The notes under the pieces are model-generated. The model was not told where the DNA came from. It ran no database searches and was given only the letters and a program-made list of their open reading frames with translations. The position numbers and the translations under genes were made by a program. 64,000 nucleotides of DNA from Pseudomonas sp. Teo4 (GTDB lineage: Bacteria; Pseudomonadota; Gammaproteobacteria; Pseudomonadales; Pseudomonadaceae). The stretch is from contig NZ_JAXCIL010000001.1 of the NCBI RefSeq assembly GCF_034387475.1, positions 3,162,001 to 3,226,000 of the forward strand, in the 5' to 3' direction. Shown here piece by piece: positions 7,733-15,798 of the stretch. Positions within the stretch are counted from its first letter, which is position 1. Each line of letters starts with the position of its first letter.

Positions 7733-9862
7733 TCAGCCGTTGGGGCCCACAGTGGCAACGATGGTGACTTGCTTGTTATCCGGTATTTCCTGATACGCCA
7801 GAACATGCAAATTCGGTACAGCCAGACGACCGAAACGCGACAACATGGCCCGGATCGGGCCCGCTACCAGGAGAATGGCCGGCAGGCCTTGCATCTCTTG
7901 GCGCTGGGCAGCTTCGATCAACGAACGCTGCAGCTTTTCGGCCATGCTCGGCTCAAGAAGAACACCATCTTCCTGACCTTGCCCGGCCCTTTGCAGACTA
8001 TTGAGCAAGATCTGTTCCAACCTTGGCTCAAGGGTGATCACAGGCAGCTCGGACTCAACGCCGACAATGCTTTGCACGATGGCACGACACAATCCGACGC
8101 GCACCGCAGCCACCAACGCGGCGGTATCTTGACTCTTGCTGGCATTGTTGGCGATGGCCTCGGCAATGCTGCGGATGTCACGCACCGGCACTTGCTCGGA
8201 GAGTAATGCTTGCAGGACCTTGAGCAGCCCCGACAAGGAAATGACACCCGGCACCAGCTCTTCAGCAAGTTTAGGCGATGCCTTGGCCAGTACTTGCAGC
8301 AACTGCTGCACCTCTTCGTGGCCGATCAGCTCATGGCAATGCTTCTGCAGAATCTGGTTGAGGTGGGTGGCGACCACCGTGCTGGCGTCCACCACGGTAT
8401 AGCCCAGCGATTGCGCCTGGCCGCGCTGGCCAACGTCGATCCATACCGCCTCCAGGCCAAACGCGGGGTCACGCGCAGCGATACCGTTGAGCGTTCCGAA
8501 CACCTGGCCGGGGTTGATGGCAAGTTCGCGGTCCGGGTAGATCTCGGCCTCCGCCAGAATCACCCCCATGAGGGTCAGACGGTAAGCGCTCGGCTGCAGG
8601 TCCAGGTTGTCGCGAATGTGCACCGTCGGCATCAGGAAGCCCAGGTCCTGGGAGAGCTTCTTGCGTACGCCCTTGATCCGCGCCAGCAACTGGCCACCCT
8701 GGTTGCGGTCAACCAGCGGAATCAAGCGATAGCCCACTTCCAGGCCGATCATGTCGATGGGCGTGACATCGTCCCAGCCCAGCTCCTTGGTCTCCTGCGC
8801 ACGCTGCGGCGACGGCAGCAGGTCTTGTTGGCGCTTCGCCTCCTCCTGCGCCTGGACCTTGGCCTTCTGCTGCTTCTTCCACACCATGTAGGCGCCACCA
8901 CCGGCCAGCAGGCCGAGGCTGAGGAAAGCGATGTGTGGCATGCCCGGCACCAGGCCCATGACGATCATCAACGCGCCGGAAACCGCCAGGGCTTTGGGCG
9001 AGTCGAACATCTGCCGGTTGATCAGCTTGCCCATGTCCTCCGAGCCCGAGGCCCGGGTGACCATGATCGCCGCCGCGGTGGACAGCAGCAGTGATGGCAA
9101 TTGCGCCACCAAACCGTCACCGATGGTCAGCAGCGCGTAGACCTTGCCCGCGTCACTGAACGTCATGCCGTGCTGCAGCATACCGATGAGCATGCCGCCG
9201 ATCAGGTTGATGAACAGAATCAGCAGGCCGGCAATTGCGTCACCGCGCACGAACTTGCTGGCACCGTCCATCGAGCCATAGAACTCGGCTTCCTGGGCCA
9301 CTTCGGCGCGACGTGCCTTGGCTTGAGCCTGGTCGATCAGGCCGGCGTTGAGGTCGGCGTCGATGGCCATCTGCTTGCCGGGCATGGCATCCAGGGTGAA
9401 ACGCGCGCTGACTTCGGAGATACGCCCGGCACCCTTGGTCACCACCACGAAGTTGATGATCATGAGGATGGCAAACACCACCGCACCCACGACGTAATTG
9501 CCGCCGATCACCACCTCACCGAAGGCCTGGATCACCTTACCGGCGGCGCCATGACCCTCCTGGCCATGGAGCATGACCACCCGGGTGGACGCTACGTTCA
9601 GGGCCAGACGCAGCAAGGTGGCGACCAGCAGAATGGTGGGGAACGCGGCAAAGTCGAGCGGGCGCAAGGCGTAGACACAGACCAGCAGCACGACGATCGA
9701 CAGGGCGATGTTGAAGGTGAAGAACACGTCGAGCAGGAACGGCGGGATCGGCAACATCATCATTGCCAACATCACCAGCAACAACAGCGGCACGCCCAGG
9801 TTGCCCCGGCCGAGACCGGCCAGGTTGTTGCGGGCGTTGCTGATTAACTGAGTGCGATCCAC
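7733..9862 (-). CDS. flhA: Flagellar export gate protein FlhA
   Basis: FlhA forms the ring of the flagellar type III export gate and docks chaperone-substrate complexes. 709 aa, of which the first 330 or so hold about eight membrane helices. The conserved cytoplasmic loop reads VTKGAGRISEVSARFTLDAM followed by PGKQMAIDADLNAG (FHIPEP family signature). The rest is the soluble docking domain. The start is GTG (MDRTQLISNARNN) with AGAGGA upstream. A sigma54 promoter motif lies about 60 bp upstream. Confidence 0.96.
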   Translation of the reverse strand: MDRTQLISNARNNLAGLGRGNLGVPLLLLVMLAMMMLPIPPFLLDVFFTFNIALSIVVLLVCVYALRPLDFAAFPTILLVATLLRLALNVASTRVVMLHGQEGHGAAGKVIQAFGEVVIGGNYVVGAVVFAILMIINFVVVTKGAGRISEVSARFTLDAMPGKQMAIDADLNAGLIDQAQAKARRAEVAQEAEFYGSMDGASKFVRGDAIAGLLILFINLIGGMLIGMLQHGMTFSDAGKVYALLTIGDGLVAQLPSLLLSTAAAIMVTRASGSEDMGKLINRQMFDSPKALAVSGALMIVMGLVPGMPHIAFLSLGLLAGGGAYMVWKKQQKAKVQAQEEAKRQQDLLPSPQRAQETKELGWDDVTPIDMIGLEVGYRLIPLVDRNQGGQLLARIKGVRKKLSQDLGFLMPTVHIRDNLDLQPSAYRLTLMGVILAEAEIYPDRELAINPGQVFGTLNGIAARDPAFGLEAVWIDVGQRGQAQSLGYTVVDASTVVATHLNQILQKHCHELIGHEEVQQLLQVLAKASPKLAEELVPGVISLSGLLKVLQALLSEQVPVRDIRSIAEAIANNASKSQDTAALVAAVRVGLCRAIVQSIVGVESELPVITLEPRLEQILLNSLQRAGQGQEDGVLLEPSMAEKLQRSLIEAAQRQEMQGLPAILLVAGPIRAMLSRFGRLAVPNLHVLAYQEIPDNKQVTIVATVGPNG

Positions 9863-9889
9863 CGCGATTCCTCTTCAAGCAAAACTTTG

Positions 9890-9912
9890 ACGCCCAAGGG
9901 GCGCTTGGGCGT
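9890..9912 (-). terminator. Perfect 9-bp hairpin in flhB-flhA gap
   Basis: ACGCCCAAG and CTTGGGCGT pair perfectly around a five-base loop; on the minus strand the hairpin is followed by CAAAGTTTTGC. It may reduce read-through from flhB into flhA. A transcript from the neighbouring sigma54 motif would begin inside or next to this stem, so the two elements overlap in function. Confidence 0.45.
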
Positions 9913-9917
9913 GGCTT

Positions 9918-9934
9918 TGCAAGAAGCTTTCCAA
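9918..9934 (-). promoter_or_regulatory. Candidate sigma54 promoter for flhA
   Basis: Minus-strand TTGGAAAGCTTCTTGCA has the invariant GG and GC of -24/-12 promoters separated by exactly 10 bases and a full TTGCA -12 element. The -24 side departs from TGGCAC. It is located 56 bp upstream of the flhA GTG. In Pseudomonas the flhA operon is known as a FleQ/RpoN class II unit, which fits. Confidence 0.65.
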
Positions 9935-9970
9935 CTTTGCATGGCTTGAGGTATTTGGCGCCTGGGAGAT

Positions 9971-9989
9971 CGGGCGGCGCTCGATCTCA
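9971..9989. repeat. Fragment of the 217-bp palindromic repeat
   Basis: The 19 bases CGGGCGGCGCTCGATCTCA match the outer right end of the element at 15561-15777 and its flank. The rest of that element is not seen nearby. The fragment also pairs with GAGATCG just before it. It may be a decayed end or chance similarity in a GC-rich gap. Nothing else was found in the 158-bp flhB-flhA gap besides this, the hairpin and the promoter. Confidence 0.4.
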
Positions 9990-10020
9990 CGACCACCACC
10001 ACCCCACCGCCAAACACCTA

Positions 10021-11163
10021 TCAACTGTCGCGGCGCAAATCCGGCGGAATCGGCAAGTCATCCTTGAGCGGATCCGGTCGCTTGCCCTTGCCCGCCCGGT
10101 ACTGGCGAATCTGGAACACATAGGCCAGCACCTGCGCCACCGCCAGGTACAACCCTGCAGGAATTTCCTGCTCAAGCTCGGTGGAGTAGTAGATGGCCCG
10201 CGCCAGGGCCGGCGACTCAAGAATCTGCACGTTATGCTCGACGCCGATCTCACGCATCTTCAAGGCAATGAAATCGGTACCTTTGGCCACCAGCAACGGC
10301 GCCACCCCACCCTTCTCCGGATCGTACTGCAAGGCCACCGCGTAGTGCGTCGGGTTGGTGATGATCACATCGGCCTCGGGCACTGCCGCCATCATGCGCC
10401 GCTGCGACACCTCACGCTGAAGCTGACGAATACGCTGCTTCACCTCGGGCTTGCCTTCGGTGTCCTTGTATTCGTCACGCACTTCCTGCTTGGTCATCTT
10501 CAGTTTCTTGTGCGTCTGGTACAGCTGGAACGGCACATCGACTGCGGCAATCAGCAGCAACCCCGCCGCCATCCACAGCGCGCTCCATCCCACTACCTGG
10601 ACACTGTGGATGATCGCCTGGTCCAGCGGCTCGTTGGCAATGGACAGCAAGGCCTGACGGTCAGACACCAACACCAGCAGCGCCACCACCAGAATCACGA
10701 AGAACTTGGCGATCGCCTTCAGCAACTCGGTCAAGGCATGCATCGAGAACATGCGTTTGATACCCGCCAACGGGTTCATGCGACTGAACTTGGGCTGCAG
10801 CAAGCTGCCGGAAAACAGGAACCCGCCCAGGGCGATGGGCGCGACGAAAGAGATGACGAACAACAGGATCAACAACGGCTGACTCGCCCAGATCGCCATC
10901 TTGCCCGATGCCAGCAGGAAGGCACCCATCGAGCGCTCGTCGACGATCACCTCGCGGGTCAGGCTGAAGTTCAGGCGCATCATCTCGAGCAGGGTCTCGG
11001 CCATGTGGCCACCGAACGCCAGCAATCCGCCCGCCCCGGCCAGAGTCACGGCCACGGTGTTCAGCTCCTTGGAACGGGCAATCTCACCTTTCTCACGCGC
11101 GTCGCGCTTGCGTTTGTCGGTGGGTTCTTCTGTCTTGTCCTGACCGCTCTCGCTCTCAGCCAT
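10021..11163 (-). CDS. flhB: Flagellar export switch protein FlhB
   Basis: FlhB controls the switch of export specificity from rod/hook to filament substrates. 380 aa. A charged N-terminus (GQDKTEEPTDKRKRDAREKGE) precedes four membrane helices and the cytoplasmic domain with the self-cleavage site NPTHYAVAL. The C-terminal tail is basic. It starts two bases after the fliR stop and is the last gene of the fliL-flhB operon. Confidence 0.96.
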   Translation of the reverse strand: MAESESGQDKTEEPTDKRKRDAREKGEIARSKELNTVAVTLAGAGGLLAFGGHMAETLLEMMRLNFSLTREVIVDERSMGAFLLASGKMAIWASQPLLILLFVISFVAPIALGGFLFSGSLLQPKFSRMNPLAGIKRMFSMHALTELLKAIAKFFVILVVALLVLVSDRQALLSIANEPLDQAIIHSVQVVGWSALWMAAGLLLIAAVDVPFQLYQTHKKLKMTKQEVRDEYKDTEGKPEVKQRIRQLQREVSQRRMMAAVPEADVIITNPTHYAVALQYDPEKGGVAPLLVAKGTDFIALKMREIGVEHNVQILESPALARAIYYSTELEQEIPAGLYLAVAQVLAYVFQIRQYRAGKGKRPDPLKDDLPIPPDLRRDS

Positions 11164-11165
11164 GC

Positions 11166-11942
11166 TCAGCGCGCCCTCGCCAGTTCACGCAGCCATTGCA
11201 GCGCTTCGCTGGCCAATGCCTGGTAGTGCGAAAGAATATCGGCAAGGCCCACCCAGAAGATGCCCATGCCCAGCACCAGGGTCAGCGGAAAACCGATGGA
11301 GAAGATGTTCAGCTGAGGCGCGGCACGCGTCATCACGCCAAAGGCGATGTTCACCACCAGCAGCGCGGCGATCGCCGGCAGAATCAACAACAGGCCCGCT
11401 CCGAACACCCAGCCCAACCGCCCGGCCATCTCCCAGAAGTGGTTGACCACCAGCGCACTACCCACCGGCAGCGTGGTAAAGCTTTCGGTCATTATCTCGA
11501 ACACCACCAGGTGGCCGTTCATCACCAGAAACAGCACGCTCACCAGCATGGTCATGAACTGGCTGACCACCGCCACGTTGACCCCGTTGGCCGGGTCGAC
11601 CATCGAGGCGAAGGCCATACCCATCTGGATCGCAATGATCTGCCCGGCAATCACGAAGGCCTGGAACAGCAACTGCAACGAGAAGCCGAACAACGCCCCG
11701 ACGATGATCTGCTCGCCACACAACAGCAAGCCGCGCACGCTCAAAGGGTCGAACTCAGGCAGCGGCGGCAACCCTGGCACGATCACCACGGTAATGGCCA
11801 AGGCAGCATAAAGACGGACCCGCGCCGGCAGCATGCGGGTACCGAAAATCGGCATGGTCATCAGCACGGCGGTGACGCGGAACAGCGGCAGGACGAAGGT
11901 GGCGACCCAGGTGCCGATCTGCGCGTCGGTCAGCTCCAGCAT
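11166..11942 (-). CDS. fliR: Flagellar export gate protein FliR
   Basis: Integral membrane part of the FliPQR export channel. 258 aa, with about six hydrophobic segments and the family-typical start MLELTDAQIGTWVATFVLPLFRV. The conserved GEQIIVGALFGFSLQLLF region is present. It lies between fliQ (seven bases upstream) and flhB. Confidence 0.95.
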   Translation of the reverse strand: MLELTDAQIGTWVATFVLPLFRVTAVLMTMPIFGTRMLPARVRLYAALAITVVIVPGLPPLPEFDPLSVRGLLLCGEQIIVGALFGFSLQLLFQAFVIAGQIIAIQMGMAFASMVDPANGVNVAVVSQFMTMLVSVLFLVMNGHLVVFEIMTESFTTLPVGSALVVNHFWEMAGRLGWVFGAGLLLILPAIAALLVVNIAFGVMTRAAPQLNIFSIGFPLTLVLGMGIFWVGLADILSHYQALASEALQWLRELARAR

Positions 11943-11949
11943 GCCGACC

Positions 11950-12219
11950 TCACCCGATCAGCTGCGGAATGCTGGAGTACAGGCCAATGATGTACTCCAT
12001 GAACTTCTGCACCAGCCACGGCCCGGCGACGATCAGCGTCACCAGCATCACCAACAGACGCGGCAGGAAGCTCAGGGTCTGTTCGTTGATCTGGGTGGCA
12101 GCCTGGAACATCGCCACCACCAGGCCAACCAACAGGCTCGGCACCACCAACACGGCCACCATCAGCGTGGTCAGCCAGAGGGCATCGCGAAACAGGTCGA
12201 CGGCTACTTCTGGGGTCAT
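11950..12219 (-). CDS. fliQ: Flagellar export gate protein FliQ
   Basis: Small two-helix membrane subunit of the export channel. 89 aa: MTPEVAVDLFRDALW, then hydrophobic helix 1, a short loop with QAATQINEQTLSFLPR (family signature) and helix 2. It lies between fliP and fliR in the conserved order. Confidence 0.95.
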   Translation of the reverse strand: MTPEVAVDLFRDALWLTTLMVAVLVVPSLLVGLVVAMFQAATQINEQTLSFLPRLLVMLVTLIVAGPWLVQKFMEYIIGLYSSIPQLIG

Positions 12220-12240
12220 GCAAGGCTCTCCTTGACGGCG

Positions 12241-13008
12241 TCAGACACCGCCGAAACTGCTGGCCAGGGTACCCATGATCAGCGCCCAGCCATCGACCAG
12301 CACGAACAGCATGATCTTGAACGGCAACGAAATGATCAGCGGCGACAGCATCATCATACCCATGGCCATCAGCACACTGGCGACTACCATGTCGATGATC
12401 AGGAACGGGATGAAGATCATGAAACCGATCTGGAACGCGGTCTTGAGCTCAGAGGTGACGAACGCTGGCACCAGGATGGTCAGCGGCACCTGGTCAGGGC
12501 CGGCAATGTCGGTGCGCTTGGACAAGCGCATGAACAGGTCCAGGTCACTCTGCCGGGTCTGCGCCAGCATGAAGACCTTGAGCGGCCCTTGCGCCTTCTC
12601 GATGGCTTGCTGGGCGGTCATCTGCTCTTTGAGGTACGGCTGCAGGGCATCCTGGTTCACCCGGTCGAACACCGGCGCCATGATGAACATGGTCAGGAAC
12701 AGTGCCATGCCGGTGAGCACCTGGTTGGACGGCGTCTGCTGCAGGCCCAGGGCCTGACGCAAAATGGAGAAGACGATGATGATCCGGGTGAAGCTGGTCA
12801 TCAGAATGACGAACGCCGGAATGAAGCTCAGCGCCGTCATGATCAGCAGGATCTGCAGGCTGACCGAATACTCCTGCTGCCCGTCCGGGGTATTGGACAG
12901 GGTAATCGCCGGAATCGACAACGGGTCGGCGGCCTGAGCCAGTGGCGCGGCCAGCAGCAGCGCGATCGGCAACAGGGTGCTCAACAGTAAGCGCAGCGCG
13001 CCAATCAT
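12241..13008 (-). CDS. fliP: Flagellar export gate protein FliP
   Basis: Core subunit of the export channel. 255 aa with a cleavable signal peptide ([14 protein letters not shown]) and four membrane segments. Family motifs [18 protein letters not shown] and [16 protein letters not shown] are present. ATG at 13008 overlaps the fliO TGA by one base (TGATG) and is preferred over the GTG one codon earlier. Confidence 0.94.
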   Translation of the reverse strand: MIGALRLLLSTLLPIALLLAAPLAQAADPLSIPAITLSNTPDGQQEYSVSLQILLIMTALSFIPAFVILMTSFTRIIIVFSILRQALGLQQTPSNQVLTGMALFLTMFIMAPVFDRVNQDALQPYLKEQMTAQQAIEKAQGPLKVFMLAQTRQSDLDLFMRLSKRTDIAGPDQVPLTILVPAFVTSELKTAFQIGFMIFIPFLIIDMVVASVLMAMGMMMLSPLIISLPFKIMLFVLVDGWALIMGTLASSFGGV

Positions 13009-13460
13009 CACTTCTTGTCCTTCTGATCCTTGCCCATCAGCTCCAGAAGGCGCTGGGCAAACTCTGGCGTCGCCGTGCGGGCGTCGGCGGGCACATCCAC
13101 AGGCTCGGCCATCACATGCAAGGTTTCGATACTGCCGGGGCTATGCCCGATCAGCACCTGCTCCTTGCCGACCTGCACCAGCAGCAGCCGGTCACGCGGG
13201 CCGATGGCGCGACTGCCGACGATCTCGATCACCTGGCCGCCCCTGGGGGCTGCGCCCTGCATGCGACGCAGCAGCCAGGCCAGGAAGAAGATCAGACCGA
13301 CCACCAGCAACAGCCCGAACACCATCTGCGCCAGTTGCCCACCCAGGCTGCCGGGCGCGGACGCCGCAGGCGTTACAGGGTTCGGCGTGGCAGCGGCAAG
13401 CGCCACCTCGCTGGCCAGCAGCGTTGCCAGGGCCATCACAGCCCGCATCATGCCCTTCAC
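13008..13460 (-). CDS. fliO: Flagellar biosynthesis protein FliO
   Basis: FliO helps assemble the FliP ring. Up to 150 aa with a hydrophobic leader ([19 protein letters not shown]), a single membrane helix ([17 protein letters not shown]) and a basic cytoplasmic domain with [17 protein letters not shown]. The start is uncertain: the GTG at 13460 directly follows the fliN stop, but ATGs at 13451 and 13448 are also possible, the last with AAGG five bases upstream. Confidence 0.88.
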   Translation of the reverse strand: MKGMMRAVMALATLLASEVALAAATPNPVTPAASAPGSLGGQLAQMVFGLLLVVGLIFFLAWLLRRMQGAAPRGGQVIEIVGSRAIGPRDRLLLVQVGKEQVLIGHSPGSIETLHVMAEPVDVPADARTATPEFAQRLLELMGKDQKDKK

Positions 13461-13925
13461 TCAGCGCAGCTTCTTGATGCGTTCGCTGGGGCTGATCACG
13501 TCGGTCAGGCGAATGCCGAACTTCTCGTTGACCACAACCACCTCGCCGTGGGCGATCAGCGTGCCGTTGACCAGCACGTCGAGTGGCTCGCCGGCCAGGC
13601 GGTCGAGCTCGATCACCGACCCTTGGTTGAGCTGCAGCAGGTTGCGGATATTGATCTCGGTGCTGCCCACTTCCATCGAGATGCTCACCGGAATGTCCAG
13701 GATCACATCCAGGTTCGGGCCATCCAGGCTGACGTTTTCCTTGGGCTTGGGCGAGCTGGCGAACTCTTCCATCGGCAGGCGGCCGGCACCACCGTTGCCG
13801 CTATCGCCACCGAGCAAGGCGTCGATATCGGCCTGGCCAGCGTCGCCGGTTTCTTCCAGGGCGGCGGCCCACTCATCGGCCAGAGCCTGATCTTCTGGGG
13901 ATGTGATCTCGTTTTCGTTAGCCAT
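13461..13925 (-). CDS. fliN: Flagellar switch protein FliN
   Basis: C-ring component with a role in switching and export. 154 aa. The acidic N-terminal extension (about 1-70, containing ADIDALLGGDSGNGGAG) is followed by a SpoA-type domain (LDIPVSISMEVGST to SPSERIKKLR). The start is set at MANENEITS (13925) because GAGG is five bases upstream; a longer frame exists but lacks support. It is 47 bp after fliM. Confidence 0.95.
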   Translation of the reverse strand: MANENEITSPEDQALADEWAAALEETGDAGQADIDALLGGDSGNGGAGRLPMEEFASSPKPKENVSLDGPNLDVILDIPVSISMEVGSTEINIRNLLQLNQGSVIELDRLAGEPLDVLVNGTLIAHGEVVVVNEKFGIRLTDVISPSERIKKLR

Positions 13926-13972
13926 GATGTCCTCGACAAGCATTCAATTCGTAGAGAGCGATCGGCACGCCG

Positions 13973-14941
13973 TCAGCGGCGTTCGATCGGGTCGATGATC
14001 TGCAGCGCCAGGGTGCCCTTGTGCGACCCCAGCCGGGCCTTGAACGACGGCACGCCATTGGCACGCAGCACCAGGTGCTCGGGCAGCTCGACGGGGATCA
14101 CGTCACCCGGCTGCATGTGCAGCACATCGCGCAACTTCAACTGACGGCGGGCAACCGTGGCAGTCACTGGCACGGAGACATCGAGCACGTCTTCGCGCAG
14201 GGCCTTGACCCAGCGCTCGTCCTGGTCGTCCAGGTCGGACTGGAAACCAGCGTCGAGCATTTCGCGCACCGGCTCGATCATCGAATAAGGCATGGTCACG
14301 TGCAGGTCGCCGCCACCGCCGTCCAGCTCGATGTGGAAGGTCGACACCACCACCGCTTCGCTCGGGCCGACGATGTTGGCCATGGCCGGGTTGACCTCCG
14401 AGTTGATGTACTCGAAGTTGACCGGCATGATCGCCTGCCAGGCTTCCTTGAGGTCGACGAAGCACTGGTCCAGCACCATCCGCACCACGCGCAGCTCGGT
14501 TGGCGTGAACTCACGGCCCTCGATCTTGGCGTGACGGCCGTCACCGCCGAAGAAGTTGTCCACCAGCTTGAACACCAGCTTGGCGTCGAGGATGAACAGC
14601 GACGTGCCGCGCAGCGGCTTGATCTTCACCAGGTTGAGGCTGGTGGGCACGTACAGCGAATGCACGTACTCGCCGAACTTCATGACCTGCACCCCACCCA
14701 CCGCCACGTCGGCGGAGCGGCGCAGCAGGTTGAACATGCTGATTCGGGTGTAGCGGGCAAAACGTTCGTTGATCATTTCCAGGGTCGGCATGCGACCACG
14801 GACGATCCGATCCTGGCTGGTCAGGTCGTAGCTCTTGATGCTGCCGGGTTCGGCAACGCTCTCGGTCTGTACCAGCCCATCGTCGACGCCGTGCAACAGG
14901 GCGTCGATTTCATCCTGGGACAGCAGGTCCTGTACGGCCAT
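13973..14941 (-). CDS. fliM: Flagellar switch protein FliM
   Basis: C-ring protein that binds CheY-P and joins FliG to FliN. 322 aa. The N-terminal peptide DLLSQDEIDALLHG is the CheY-binding motif. The middle CheC-like domain includes YVHSLYVPTSLNL and the C-terminal SpoA domain ends GTLALQIIDPIERR. It follows fliL by nine bases. Confidence 0.96.
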   Translation of the reverse strand: MAVQDLLSQDEIDALLHGVDDGLVQTESVAEPGSIKSYDLTSQDRIVRGRMPTLEMINERFARYTRISMFNLLRRSADVAVGGVQVMKFGEYVHSLYVPTSLNLVKIKPLRGTSLFILDAKLVFKLVDNFFGGDGRHAKIEGREFTPTELRVVRMVLDQCFVDLKEAWQAIMPVNFEYINSEVNPAMANIVGPSEAVVVSTFHIELDGGGGDLHVTMPYSMIEPVREMLDAGFQSDLDDQDERWVKALREDVLDVSVPVTATVARRQLKLRDVLHMQPGDVIPVELPEHLVLRANGVPSFKARLGSHKGTLALQIIDPIERR

Positions 14942-14950
14942 TGCGGACTC

Positions 14951-15448
14951 CTACTGCAATACGAAATTGGTGAACAGCAGCTGGTCGACGACCGGCTTGC
15001 CGACTTCCTTCTGGGCGACTTCCTGCACCACCGCGGTGGCTTTCTGGCGCAGCATCTCCTGGCCTACCGGGCTGCCGGCCAAGGTGTCGAAGCCCTGCCC
15101 GGAGAACATCATCACCAGGTTGTTGCGGATCACCGGCATGTGCACCTTCAGCGCCTCCAGGTCAGCCTGGTTGCGACCCTGCATGGTGATGCTCACCTGC
15201 ATGTAGCGCTGGCGGCCGTTCTGGTTGAAGTTGACGACAAAGGCAGGAGTCAGCGGCTCGTAGATCGCCGCCGGCTTGATGTTGCTCGCCACTGGCTCGG
15301 CCGCTGGCGCGGGTTCGCTCTTGTGCATGATGAACCAGGTGGCGCCTACAGATAGGCCAACCGCCAGCAGCAAGGCCAGCACCAGCAGCAAGATCAGCTT
15401 GAGTTTGCCTTTAGAGGCGGGGTCTTTCACTGCGTCGCTCTTTGCCAT
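14951..15448 (-). CDS. fliL: Flagellar basal body protein FliL
   Basis: Single-pass inner-membrane protein that surrounds the stator and supports torque. 165 aa from MAKSDAVKDPASKG. Membrane helix LKLILLLVLALLLAVGLSVG is followed by a periplasmic domain ending TNFVLQ. An in-frame extension to 15502 is rejected because it reaches into the sigma54 promoter and lacks a ribosome site. First gene of the fliLMNOPQR-flhB operon. Confidence 0.93.
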   Translation of the reverse strand: MAKSDAVKDPASKGKLKLILLLVLALLLAVGLSVGATWFIMHKSEPAPAAEPVASNIKPAAIYEPLTPAFVVNFNQNGRQRYMQVSITMQGRNQADLEALKVHMPVIRNNLVMMFSGQGFDTLAGSPVGQEMLRQKATAVVQEVAQKEVGKPVVDQLLFTNFVLQ

Positions 15449-15497
15449 GCCAATAATCCGTCGTCCATCGGGTTTCATAGGAGGATGACGTGGCTTG

Positions 15498-15514
15498 AGC
15501 AAGTGTTATGCCAG
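15498..15514 (-). promoter_or_regulatory. Sigma54 promoter for fliL operon
   Basis: Minus-strand CTGGCATAACACTTGCT carries the -24 TGGCA and -12 TTGCT elements with GG-N10-GC spacing. It lies 50 bp upstream of the fliL ATG. This is a strong match, and fliL is a known FleQ/RpoN-type operon in Pseudomonas. Confidence 0.8.
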
Positions 15515-15560
15515 ATTTGGCGAAGAGCGCTAGACGTTCGTTTTTCGGGGCGATTGAGAA

Positions 15561-15777
15561 CGAGCGCCGCCCGCGCGGCGCATCGCGAGCAAGGCTCGCT
15601 CCTACGTTTGTTTACGGCCAGTAACGCCTGTGACCGGCGCGCGCGACCGCCTTGTGTGTACGACTCGAAATCAAGCCATGCGCCAAGGCGTTCGCGCGCA
15701 AATCCCACAGGCATAACTGGCCTGAAACAAACGTAGGAGCGAGCCTTGCTCGCGATGCGCCGCGCGGGCGGCGCTCG
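15561..15777. repeat. 217-bp near-palindromic REP-type element, copy 1
   Basis: The arms 15561-15613 and 15725-15777 are a perfect 53-bp inverted repeat, and with a few mismatches pairing extends both outward (GATTGAGA-type flank) and inward (GGCCAGT, CGCCTGTG, GCGCGCGA, CGCCTT). Arms contain the GTAGGAGCGAGCCTTGCTCG core common to Pseudomonas REP sequences. It fills most of the 350-bp fliK-fliL gap (15449-15798); the only other feature there is the fliL promoter. A reverse-complement copy is at 28471-28687. Confidence 0.9.
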
Positions 15778-15798
15778 ATCTCAACCCCACCACAACCC

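Noticed and set aside
15449..15502. Longer N-terminus for FliL beginning MLKPRHPPMKPDG
   Set aside because: The extension overlaps the promoter and transcription start region and has no ribosome site; MAKSDAV is the family-like start.
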